A program made the translations under genes and the position numbers. 64,000 nt of DNA from Rhizobium brockwellii (lineage in GTDB: Bacteria > Pseudomonadota > Alphaproteobacteria > Rhizobiales > Rhizobiaceae), in NCBI RefSeq assembly GCF_000769405.2, contig NZ_CP053439.1:1612001-1676000 (forward strand). The letters run 5' to 3'. Each line of letters opens with the position of its first letter. Within the stretch, counting starts at the first letter, position 1. This document shows positions 46,043 through 53,728 of this stretch, piece by piece. Under the pieces are notes generated by a model. That model did not search any database. It was not told the origin of the DNA and saw nothing but the letters and a program-made list of their open reading frames with translations.

Positions 46043-46918
46043 ATGAAACCTATGTCTAATGAAAAAGTGGTGCTTGTTACTGGCGGGACCGGCAGCCAGG
46101 GCGGTGCGACCGTCACGCATTTGTTGGCAGCGAAAAAGGTCCGCGTCAGGGTGCTGACGCGGAACCTTGAATCGCCGAAGGCCAGGAGCCTGGCCGCGCG
46201 TGGCGTGGAGCTCGTCAAGGGTGACTTCGACGACGTGGCATCGCTTAGAAAAGCGTTGGCGGGCGTCTCCGCTGCGTTTTCGGTACAGCAATGGACGGAA
46301 AAGGGCGGCACCGAGGCGGAGGAGCTGCACGGCAAGAGGTTTGCCGATGCGGTCAAGGAGTCGGGCAGCCCTCATCTCGTCTACTCATCAGCGGAGGGGG
46401 CCGAGCGGAACAGCGGCCTTGCCCACTACGAGAGCAAATGGGCGATCGAACAACACATTCATGCGTTAGGTCTGCCGGCGACGATCCTGCGTCCGGTCGG
46501 TTTCATGGATGCGTTTGGCGCCGCGGCGATTCCGCGCGGCATGTTCCTCGGAATTTTCAGAGCGAACTTTGGCCCATCACTCCCGATCCAGTTCGTGGCC
46601 ACCTACGACATCGGTTGGTTCGCTGCGCGCGCGCTCGAAGATCCGGAAAGCTACGCCGGGCGCGTCATCCCGCTCGCCGGGGATCAGTTGAGCATCAACG
46701 ATATCGTCAGGACCTTCAAGACTGTCACCGGAAAGAAGCCCTGGGTGGCGCCAATTCCCGCCTTCCTGGCCAAGCGGGCGATGCCGAAGGAGTTCTTGGA
46801 TATGTTCACCTGGATTCGCGAAAAGGGCTTCAAAGCGAACATTGCAGAAGCGCGGAAAGAAAATCCGCAGATGCTGACATTTGCCGGGTGGGTGAAAAAA
46901 TATAGCGACGAACACTGA
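46043..46918 (+). CDS. NmrA-type NAD(P)-binding protein 2
   Basis: A 291-residue protein with VVLVTGGTGSQGGATVTHLL near its N-terminus and the YESKWAIEQHIHALGLPATI active-site-like helix. ILRPVGFMDAFGAAAIPRG and VKKYSDEH at the end match a family of NmrA proteins resembling HSCARG-like NADPH sensors. It is clearly diverged from copy 1. ATG 46043 or 46052 could be the start. A copy of its last 13 codons survives in the scar at 52,228-52,323. Confidence 0.87.
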   Translation: MKPMSNEKVVLVTGGTGSQGGATVTHLLAAKKVRVRVLTRNLESPKARSLAARGVELVKGDFDDVASLRKALAGVSAAFSVQQWTEKGGTEAEELHGKRFADAVKESGSPHLVYSSAEGAERNSGLAHYESKWAIEQHIHALGLPATILRPVGFMDAFGAAAIPRGMFLGIFRANFGPSLPIQFVATYDIGWFAARALEDPESYAGRVIPLAGDQLSINDIVRTFKTVTGKKPWVAPIPAFLAKRAMPKEFLDMFTWIREKGFKANIAEARKENPQMLTFAGWVKKYSDEH

Positions 46919-46971
46919 CCAGCGATCGTTTTAGGGTCGGCCGTCAAGTAGCAACATAGATGGGATATAAT

Positions 46972-47274
46972 ATGACTAAAGTCGCGATTTTCATTCAACT
47001 GAAAGCGAAGGCAGGAAAGGAACAGGAAGCTGCTGCATTCCTTCAAAGCGCACAGGGGTTACTTCAGCAAGAACCTTTGACTGTCGCCTGGTTTGCGGTT
47101 CGTTTCGATCAATCGACATTCGGCATATTCGACGCCTTCGAAGAGGAAGAGGGGCGCCAAGCGCATCTTAACGGTTCGATCGCCGCCGCCCTCACGGCAA
47201 AATATGACGAACTATTCGAAGGGCCGCTTGAAATCAGGCAACCCGAGGTTCTGGCGGACCGCCTTTTGGCCTGA
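46972..47274 (+). CDS. Antibiotic biosynthesis monooxygenase-family protein
   Basis: A 100-residue ABM-domain protein (KVAIFIQLKAKAGKEQEAAA, then VAWFAVRFDQSTFGIFDAFE, then EGRQAHLNGSIAAALTAKY). The fold is a ferredoxin-like dimeric barrel; many members are cofactor-free monooxygenases for quinone-forming steps, others have no known activity. An upstream ATG at 46960 is also possible. Confidence 0.83.
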   Translation: MTKVAIFIQLKAKAGKEQEAAAFLQSAQGLLQQEPLTVAWFAVRFDQSTFGIFDAFEEEEGRQAHLNGSIAAALTAKYDELFEGPLEIRQPEVLADRLLA

Positions 47275-47354
47275 CGCGACATTCTCGGAGCGAGCGAAGT
47301 GCAGCCGCTTCGAGAAGTTTTAGCCGGATCGCGCGTTTTGAAGGACTGAGGATT

Positions 47355-48458
47355 ATGGACATCGACACAAGCGCGCTTTTCGCGCCGATCGTTATAAACG
47401 GCCACACGGTGAAGAACCGTCTATCCGTCGCGCCGATGACGCGGATCACCGCGACCGAAGACGGCCGGGCGACCGAGACGATGACGCGCTATTACGAGCG
47501 CTTCGCGCGGGGTGGCTTCGGCGCCGTCATCACCGAGGGCATCTACACGGATCAGGCGTTCTCGCAGGGCTATGTGCATCAGCCCGGGATGACCGACGAG
47601 GTGCAGGCCAACGCCTGGAAGCCCGTCGTCAGCGGCATCAGGGCGCATGGCGCGCTCGCCATCGCGCAGCTGATGCATGCCGGCGCGATCAGCCAGAGCA
47701 ACCGCTTTCGCGACACGACGGTCGGGCCTTCCGCGATCCAGCCCAAAGGCGAGCAGATGGCGTTCTATCACGGCAAGGGCCGCTACGCCGTGCCGGCAGC
47801 GATCTCGGACGAACAGATTGCCGACGTCGTCACCGGCTTCGCTGAATCGGCGGCACGGGCAATCGGGATCGCGGGGTTCGACGCGATCGAGATCCATGGC
47901 GCCAATGGATATCTCCTCGACCAGTTCCTGACCGACTATGCGAACACGCGCTCGGATCGCTGGGGCGGCACCACGCAGAACCGCGTGCGCCTGATCCTCG
48001 AAACCCTCAAGGCCGTGCGCGAGAAGGTTGGCGCCGAGGTGCCGGTCGGCGTCCGTATCTCGCAAGGCAAGGTGAACGACTACGGGCACAAGTGGGCCGA
48101 CAGCGAGCGCGACGCGGAGATCGTCTTCGGCAGCATCGCGGACGCTGGCGTCGACTTCATCCACGTGACCGATTTCGAGGCGTGGCAGCCGGCATTCGCG
48201 CCGGGCGGCCCCTCGCTGATGCGCCTTGCCAAGCAGCACGCGCCCAAGGCGGCGATCCTCGCCAACGGCAGCCTACACAACATCGACCGGGCGGTGGCCG
48301 CGCTCGACGACGGGGCCGACGTGCTGACCATCGCCCGTGGCGCGCTGGCCAATCCCGACCTGCCGCGCCGCCTGTCCGAACGGGCTACGCTCAGGGACTT
48401 CGACCCGGTGATCCTCGGCCCGATCGCCAACATCAAGGACGTCGAATTGGCGATGTGA
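47355..48458 (+). CDS. Old Yellow Enzyme-family NADH:flavin oxidoreductase
   Basis: A 367-residue FMN TIM barrel that reduces activated C=C bonds or nitro groups. FAPIVINGHTVKNRLSVAPM (residues 9-28), the substrate residue region QLMHAGAIS (His, with the usual QLxHxGR altered to HAGAIS), EIHGANGYLLDQFLTD (about 176-191), NTRSDRWGG and the FMN-phosphate loop TIARGALANPDLP are all present. It is the last gene of the block 1 run, convergent with the second tetR across a hairpin. Confidence 0.92.
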   Translation: MDIDTSALFAPIVINGHTVKNRLSVAPMTRITATEDGRATETMTRYYERFARGGFGAVITEGIYTDQAFSQGYVHQPGMTDEVQANAWKPVVSGIRAHGALAIAQLMHAGAISQSNRFRDTTVGPSAIQPKGEQMAFYHGKGRYAVPAAISDEQIADVVTGFAESAARAIGIAGFDAIEIHGANGYLLDQFLTDYANTRSDRWGGTTQNRVRLILETLKAVREKVGAEVPVGVRISQGKVNDYGHKWADSERDAEIVFGSIADAGVDFIHVTDFEAWQPAFAPGGPSLMRLAKQHAPKAAILANGSLHNIDRAVAALDDGADVLTIARGALANPDLPRRLSERATLRDFDPVILGPIANIKDVELAM

Positions 48459-48465
48459 GATGATT

Positions 48466-48489
48466 TGGGGCGGCGTCTTATGCCGCCCA
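48466..48489. terminator. Hairpin between convergent genes
   Basis: GGGCGGC (48468-48474) pairs with GCCGCCC (48482-48488). No long T run on either side, so a weak or bidirectional end signal. Confidence 0.5.
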
Positions 48490-48495
48490 TTGCAA

Positions 48496-49113
48496 CTATC
48501 GAAGGTCGTTCGACGTCCACCCTGTCAGAATCGTACCGGTCGCCTGTCGATGCATCTTGGACAGATTTTCGGGGGTGAAGCCTGCCCGGGCATACAACGC
48601 CATCGTTAAGAGGACTCCGGTCAATGCAATCGCCAAGCCTTCGGCATCCGCACCGGGAGACAGATCGACCCCGGCGGCATTCGAGAGTTTTCGCTGCAAT
48701 ATGGATCGAGCTGTTTCCAATGCGCTCGCCAGTGCTGTTTGGATCTCTAAGTCATCACCACTCGCGGCCGGAGCGGTACCGAAAACAAAGCAGCCGAGTT
48801 CATCACGCGTGTAGACGGTCGCTGCGAAGTCGAAGAATTGATCGAGGCAGCTCCGCAAACCACCAGGCTGATCCAGAATTCGACCGGCCTCGTCCACGAA
48901 TTTACTCATGAATCTCTCGAGCGTGGCTAGGTATAGCCCGCGCTTATCGCCGAACGCGGCAGCGAGGTTAGGGCGATTGAGGCCCGCCGCAGCCGCAAGC
49001 TCATCGAGGGAGGCGCCGTCGAATCCCTTGCGCCAGAAAACCGGAAGCACCCGGTCTAGCGCAGCTCCTCTATCGAAGCTCAGGGGTCGGCCGCGGGTAC
49101 GGGAACCATTCAA
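48496..49113 (-). CDS. TetR/AcrR-family repressor (cargo block 2)
   Basis: A 205-residue regulator, RGRPLSFDRGAALDRVLPVF (residues 7-26), then the HTH GASLDELAAAAGLNRPNLAA AF at about 32-53. The ligand domain contains GCFVFGTAPAASGDD, a Cys-containing segment that in related repressors can respond to electrophiles. It is divergent from the HD gene with a palindrome between them. Relatives control oxidoreductase and detoxification genes. Confidence 0.9.
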   Translation of the reverse strand: MNGSRTRGRPLSFDRGAALDRVLPVFWRKGFDGASLDELAAAAGLNRPNLAAAFGDKRGLYLATLERFMSKFVDEAGRILDQPGGLRSCLDQFFDFAATVYTRDELGCFVFGTAPAASGDDLEIQTALASALETARSILQRKLSNAAGVDLSPGADAEGLAIALTGVLLTMALYARAGFTPENLSKMHRQATGTILTGWTSNDLR

Positions 49114-49159
49114 CTTATTTTCCTTCGAGTTCGCACGAAATCATTGACGCGCGTATTAT

Positions 49160-49175
49160 CATGCGGTATCGCATG
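49160..49175. promoter_or_regulatory. Operator palindrome of the block 2 TetR
   Basis: CATGCG and CGCATG separated by GTAT, perfect symmetry over 16 bases, midway between tetR (start 49113) and the HD gene (start 49210). Confidence 0.72.
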
Positions 49176-49209
49176 AAAATCAAGTTCCGGATTTAAGTGA
49201 GGGTTGATA

Positions 49210-49980
49210 ATGACGGCAGCGCTGATGGGGACTCTGGCCTGGGCCGATAGAACCGACGGTCGGTTGAGTGCGGACGAGAAAATTGCCCTTGCTCGGAACC
49301 TCGCTTCTCTGCGGGCTGAGATGGTGTTTGACGAGGCCCGTTACCGGCTTGGGCTCCTTCGCCCTGCGAAGATCGAGTTGGATACCCTGACTCCGCCCGA
49401 TACGAAGCTTGTGCGCGACGCGGACGAGTTCGCCCGTAGTGTCTATCCCGACGTGCTTTGGGCGCATTGCCTTCGGACATACTATTTCGGAGCGCAGGTT
49501 GCGGCGTTTGACGGCATCAAGTTCGATCGCGAAGTATTCTACGCAGCGGCGATCTGCCACGACGCGGGCATCAACGAGGGTGTCGCCGGGCCTGTAGCGG
49601 CATGCTGCTTCGCGCACAGCGGCGGCCGCCTAACCTGCGAGACACTTTCCGGCAAAGGCCACGGCGAGTCGGCGGTTCGCGTCGGTGATGCAATCTCGAC
49701 GCACATGAATTTGGTCGTGCCGCCGGATCAATACCCTTCGGAAAGCACGCTCGTCGCGGTAGGCGCAACATGCGATATCTTCGGCACCTACGTTCGCCGG
49801 ATCGAGCTTACGACGCTGGCCGCAACGGTGGAACGCGCACCGCGCACCGGCTTATTTGAGGCCTTCGGACCGTTTCTTACCCAGCCACATCTGGAAGACA
49901 GCAGGACCGCGCTCCTCGTGCAAATGGGCGCATTCGACAGCAACGGGACGCATCCGATCGAGAGCGTACTCGCGAGCTAG
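49210..49980 (+). CDS. HD-domain protein, cyanamide hydratase-like
   Basis: A 256-residue HD-fold metalloprotein. The histidine in VLWAHCLRTYYFGAQVAA (about 83-100) and the doublet in AAICHDAGINEG near 117-128 are followed by further His residues (HMNL, GKGHGESA). The layout matches the compact HD proteins related to fungal cyanamide hydratase and to uncharacterised bacterial relatives. GTGAGGG precedes ATG 49210; a TTG six bases upstream is possible. It is the first gene of block 2. Confidence 0.8.
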   Translation: MTAALMGTLAWADRTDGRLSADEKIALARNLASLRAEMVFDEARYRLGLLRPAKIELDTLTPPDTKLVRDADEFARSVYPDVLWAHCLRTYYFGAQVAAFDGIKFDREVFYAAAICHDAGINEGVAGPVAACCFAHSGGRLTCETLSGKGHGESAVRVGDAISTHMNLVVPPDQYPSESTLVAVGATCDIFGTYVRRIELTTLAATVERAPRTGLFEAFGPFLTQPHLEDSRTALLVQMGAFDSNGTHPIESVLAS

Positions 49981-50082
49981 CGATCCACCGACGTCAACAA
50001 CGAAGCCGGGCAAGCCTAGCGCTCGTATTCCGCTGAACGGTGGCACCAGCATAAATTTCCGTCCTTTTCAGAAAGTGATTCA

Positions 50083-50697
50083 ATGTCGCAAGAACCCATC
50101 CAGAACACCGATGCCGCGATCAGCTCAATCCTTGATCGTTTCGCGATCGAGGACTTACTGACCTCGTATGCTCGTGCGATTGACCGGCTGGACATTGAAT
50201 TGCTCAAGTCGCTCTATCACGAAGACGCGCGAACCGAGCATGCCTGGTTCGAAGGGACGGCGCGCGATTTCGCCGACAAGGTGATTGCCTTCTCTCGCGA
50301 CACATTCGCCTCGACGATGCACCACGTGACCCACACGCATATTGCCTTGAACGGCGATGCTGCGGCCGCTGAGTCCTATTATTACGCCTATCATCTGCTT
50401 GAGGGCGACATCGACAAGGTCGCCGGGTTCTTCGGAAAGTCCTACGCCGAGCGTTGTGCAGAGGACGGCACGATCAACGACGGCCATGAATTCATATCCG
50501 GTGGCCGCTACGTCGACTCGCTTACTAAGCGGGAGGGCGTCTGGCGTTTCGCCAACCGCGAGACCACGGTCGAGTGGAAGCACTTCCGCCCGGCGACTCA
50601 TGGCGATCCGGGATCTGGCATCGAGAAGATCGTTGCGCCGGCTGGCCGCGATCGCAACGACGTTGCCTATCGCGCCTTCGCCGCAATCGGGCGCTGA
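50083..50697 (+). CDS. SnoaL/NTF2-fold protein
   Basis: A 204-residue protein of the nuclear transport factor 2 fold used by polyketide cyclases, dehydratases and isomerases. FAIEDLLTSYARAIDRLDIE (residues 21-40) and HHVTHTHIALNGDAAAAESY (about 86-105) are diagnostic. GGRYVDSLTKREGVWRFANR is the C-terminal sheet. Acidic and His residues in the pocket suggest an enzyme of the bile-acid/dehydratase type, unproven. 102 bases separate it from the HD gene. Confidence 0.85.
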   Translation: MSQEPIQNTDAAISSILDRFAIEDLLTSYARAIDRLDIELLKSLYHEDARTEHAWFEGTARDFADKVIAFSRDTFASTMHHVTHTHIALNGDAAAAESYYYAYHLLEGDIDKVAGFFGKSYAERCAEDGTINDGHEFISGGRYVDSLTKREGVWRFANRETTVEWKHFRPATHGDPGSGIEKIVAPAGRDRNDVAYRAFAAIGR

Positions 50698-50844
50698 AGC
50701 ACGACGCTATCAGGCCGAGACAGATCCGGCATGGGGCAGGCGGTGCGCATATTCCCGCACGATGAAGCGGGTGCGCCGCAAAGCGAATAGAGGCCGGCGC
50801 CGCCGACGACCGCAGCAGATTAATTCGACAGAGGACGACGTGAT

Positions 50845-51612
50845 ATGGGTGCTCAGACGCAAATCGAAGATGACTCGACGGCATCGGGGGGTGGCGGAGC
50901 CATCAAGCCAACGGTCGTGCTTGTGCACGGCGGCCTCGAAGATGCGTCAATCTGGCATCTGGTGATCCCTCGGCTCCAACGCGACGGCTACCCCGTCATC
51001 GCCTTTGCCAACCCGCTACGCAGTCTGGGCATCGACGTCGCATACCTTCGGAGCGTCCTCGACGGGATTGAGGGGCCCGTGATTCTTGTTTCCCACGCCT
51101 ACGGCGGGGCTGTCATCACCCAGGCTGGGGACCACCCAAAGGTCAGCGGCCTTGTCTACGCAGCCGCCCCAATGCCTGCGGTCGGAGAGCGCCTCAAGGA
51201 TTGCCTCGAACGGTTTCCCGGCTTCGACTTCGCCTCATCCGTCAACGTGACCAGATATACCCTGCCCGACGGAACCAGCGGGGCATATTCCCTTGTCCGA
51301 GCCGACAAGTTCCGCGCCCTCCTTGCTGCCGACGTGCCCGAGGACGAACTTGCCTTGATGATGGCCACCCAGCGTCCAATCGACCTGGCCGCCATCACCG
51401 AGCAACTCACGTCCGCGGCGTGGACGAGCAAACCGAGCTGGCAAATCAGGCCTCTGCAGGACGCGGTGTTTCCTGTGGAAGAATATAAACTCCAGGCCGA
51501 TCGCGCCCGCTCCACCGTCATCGAGGTGAACTCCTCGCACGCCGTCCCCGTCACTTACCCGGAAGTCGTGGTCGATGTGATCGGGCAAGCTGCGCGCTCC
51601 ACCACGACATAA
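50845..51612 (+). CDS. Alpha/beta hydrolase-fold protein with altered nucleophile
   Basis: A 255-residue alpha/beta hydrolase. VVLVHGGLEDASIW (residues 24-37) supplies the oxyanion loop. At the nucleophile elbow, where relatives read GHSYGG, this protein reads ILVSHAYGGAV: Ala85 replaces the Ser. NSSHAVPVTYPE near residue 235 keeps the catalytic His. The change is a single base step (TCC to GCC). The protein may be inactive, act as a binding protein, or use another residue. It belongs to the block 2 operon. Confidence 0.82.
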   Translation: MGAQTQIEDDSTASGGGGAIKPTVVLVHGGLEDASIWHLVIPRLQRDGYPVIAFANPLRSLGIDVAYLRSVLDGIEGPVILVSHAYGGAVITQAGDHPKVSGLVYAAAPMPAVGERLKDCLERFPGFDFASSVNVTRYTLPDGTSGAYSLVRADKFRALLAADVPEDELALMMATQRPIDLAAITEQLTSAAWTSKPSWQIRPLQDAVFPVEEYKLQADRARSTVIEVNSSHAVPVTYPEVVVDVIGQAARSTTT

Positions 51613-51717
51613 CGACAGCCTGTTTAGCGGCGCTGCCAGCGCCGGCATTTTTAGTTCGTATCTGGCTTCAGGAGTGCCGCGGATGTGCGGCCAATAGACC
51701 ATTGAGAGAGATGACCA

Positions 51718-52212
51718 ATGAACAACGTTTCGATATTTTGGATGCAGCTTACCGCAAGTGTAGTCGTCTTGACTGTCATATCGGTTTGGTATGTTTGGCC
51801 CGCACTAACCAAGATTCCCCTTAAATCTGCCTTAGCCATCCTGCTCTTTGCGCATGTGCCGCGATACGTGGGCATGACACTGCTCGTTCCGGGCGTGGTC
51901 GACTCAAGGCTGCCGTCTTCGTTTCTTTCCGGCGCCGCCTACGGCGACCTCATAGAAGCAGGGCTCGCGCTCGCTTGCATCTTTCTCCTGCGTACCAATT
52001 GGCGTGTCGCAATTCCTCTTGTTTGGATAACCAACATTTGGGGATTCGTGGACCTACTGATCGGAGTACGCGGTCTTCTGCAAATAAACTTACCAACCTA
52101 CGACATGGGCGCCTTTTGGTTTATCTATATTTTCTATGCTCCCGTCGTACTTGTCGCTCACCTACTGATCTTCTTGGTTTTGTCCAAAGCTAAGTCGTGG
52201 CAGACGAGATGA
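51718..52212 (+). CDS. Small polytopic membrane protein
   Basis: A 164-residue protein with four to five predicted helices (FWMQLTASVVVLTVISVWYV, SALAILLFAHV, GLALACIFLL, AIPLVWITNIWGFVDLLIGV, FWFIYIFYAPVVLVAHLLIF). I do not recognise a characterised family. Base composition is less GC-rich than its neighbours, suggesting a separate origin. It is the last gene of block 2. Confidence 0.78.
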   Translation: MNNVSIFWMQLTASVVVLTVISVWYVWPALTKIPLKSALAILLFAHVPRYVGMTLLVPGVVDSRLPSSFLSGAAYGDLIEAGLALACIFLLRTNWRVAIPLVWITNIWGFVDLLIGVRGLLQINLPTYDMGAFWFIYIFYAPVVLVAHLLIFLVLSKAKSWQTR

Positions 52213-52227
52213 CCGTCACGATCTGTG

Positions 52228-52323
52228 CTTGATCTTATCCGCGAGGCGAAGATCAGGGCAGTCGTCTATCCGCAGGTGTTAACATCTGTCGGGTGGATAA
52301 AGAGATACACCAGCGAACAATGA
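52228..52323 (+). pseudogene. Chimeric NmrA remnant (deletion scar)
   Basis: 32 codons in one frame. LDLIREAKIRAVVYPQVL matches NmrA 1 (LNLIREAKIRAVAYLSVF), and TSVGWIKRYTSEQ-stop matches the end of NmrA 2 (TFAGWVKKYSDEH-stop). 25 bases (52,240-52,264) are identical to 44,961-44,985. This is what remains when two tandem NmrA genes recombine or are deleted between. Confidence 0.85.
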
Positions 52324-52544
52324 CGCTTGCCCCGAGGTCCTGCTCCTCGGCGGGATCAAGGGGTGCAAGCATCGTCCTCCACCAGCAGTCAGTCGAGTTC
52401 TGCGGCGCAACATCTGCGGCGTCATCCGCAAAACGTGCTTTGCAGCTCTTTTTGTGTCCGCGGAGCGATCATGGATACACACCGCCCACGCGAGATTGAC
52501 GATGAACTCTTCGCTGATCGAAAGCCCTTCAGAAAGCGACGACG
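52324..52544. other. Intergenic region upstream of lysR
   Basis: About 220 bases with no gene I can support; presumably holds the lysR promoter. Confidence 0.45.
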
Positions 52545-53483
52545 GTGCCAGATCTATCCCTTGATCTGCGCTACCTCAGATATGCAATCCTTGTTGCCGA
52601 GCATGGAAGCTTTAGGCGCACGGCGGACATTCTTAATATTCCACAGTCCACCGTAAGTCGTCGGATTCAACTGCTAGAGCGACGCATTGGGGTTCAACTG
52701 TTCGAGCGGAGCCGATCTGGTGCGCGCACGACACTTGCCGGGGAACGCTTCCTGCGGGAGGCCGCAGTCGGAGCGGACCATCTCAGAGAGGCCGTAAACG
52801 GACTTGCGCTCGCCCGACGAGGTCATCTCGGAGAGCTGCGGATTGGACTGATGGCTTCGTTGGCGAGTGGCTTCCTGGCTGATTTGCTTGGAGCGTACCA
52901 TCGCAGATTTCCGGGGATTGAGATAAAGCTGGATGAGGCGACCTCTCAGGTGAATGCCAGCGCCGTGCTCAACGGCCGACTGGATGCCGCCTTTATACCT
53001 GGCGATCCAAAACTACCTGGATGTCGAACGGAAAGACTGTGGGATGAGAAAATTTGTGTTGCGGTCCCTGAAGCTCACGCAATGGCCGCTCTCGCAGCGG
53101 TCACCTGGGATGATGTAAGGCACGAGACCTTTCTCGTGACTGCGGATGCAGCAGGACCGGAGATAGAGGATCACCTGGTAAGGCAGTTATCCGGCCCTGG
53201 ATTTCACCCAAGGATCTCGGTTCAGCGTGTAGGCCGGGAGAACCTGATCAATATGGTCGCGCAAGGGTTTGGGATAACTCTGACCACACGTTCGACCTTT
53301 GGTATCCCGTATCCGGGAGTCCGCTTCCTTTCGATCGCTAGTGGCGAAGACACAGTGTCGTCCAGCGTGGTGTGGTCGGCATCGAATCAGAATCCGGCAC
53401 TTAAGCTTTTGATTGAGTTAAGCTTGGATCACGCACGCCAGACGCGACGCGCAGAGATCAGGAAGGGCGCGGCGACAGATTGA
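52545..53483 (+). CDS. LysR-family transcriptional regulator of the element
   Basis: A 312-residue regulator. The winged HTH is at residues 9-66 (AILVAEHGSFRRTADILNIP then QSTVSRRIQLLERRIGVQLF). The effector domain starts at about 93 (HLGELRIGLMASLASGFLAD). The start is GTG 52545. A LysR gene next to trbI/DUF2274, convergent with the trb operon, is a recurring feature of Tn4371-type ICEs in alphaproteobacteria. Its targets are unknown; control of trb expression is plausible. Confidence 0.9.
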   Translation: MPDLSLDLRYLRYAILVAEHGSFRRTADILNIPQSTVSRRIQLLERRIGVQLFERSRSGARTTLAGERFLREAAVGADHLREAVNGLALARRGHLGELRIGLMASLASGFLADLLGAYHRRFPGIEIKLDEATSQVNASAVLNGRLDAAFIPGDPKLPGCRTERLWDEKICVAVPEAHAMAALAAVTWDDVRHETFLVTADAAGPEIEDHLVRQLSGPGFHPRISVQRVGRENLINMVAQGFGITLTTRSTFGIPYPGVRFLSIASGEDTVSSSVVWSASNQNPALKLLIELSLDHARQTRRAEIRKGAATD

Positions 53484-53505
53484 TCGGATGCGGTTGCGGT
53501 CTACC

Positions 53506-53727
53506 TTAAGAGGACTGACGGCGCGCCTTGGCGAAACCGCGGTCGGTAGCGATGAAGCGCTGGACCATCGGTGCGATGAGCTTCACAGGATCGGCTAAGG
53601 GTTGGCCGCTTTCCCGCGCGAGAATCTCGGCATAGGCAACGAGATCCCGGTGTAGCGGCCCGGGCAGCTCGACCGTCACCTTGATCGGCTTGTCGTCGGC
53701 AATCGTGCCGAGCTTGAGCTTGGTCAT
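53506..53727 (-). CDS. DUF2274 protein of the trb operon
   Basis: A 73-residue protein (TKLKLGTIADDKPIKVTVEL then HRDLVAYAEILARESGQPLA), the DUF2274 signature found after trbI in many ICEs. Its N-terminal strand-helix-helix look resembles ribbon-helix-helix DNA-binding proteins. Its ATG lies one base after the trbI stop. Confidence 0.88.
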   Translation of the reverse strand: MTKLKLGTIADDKPIKVTVELPGPLHRDLVAYAEILARESGQPLADPVKLIAPMVQRFIATDRGFAKARRQSS

Positions 53728-53728
53728 C

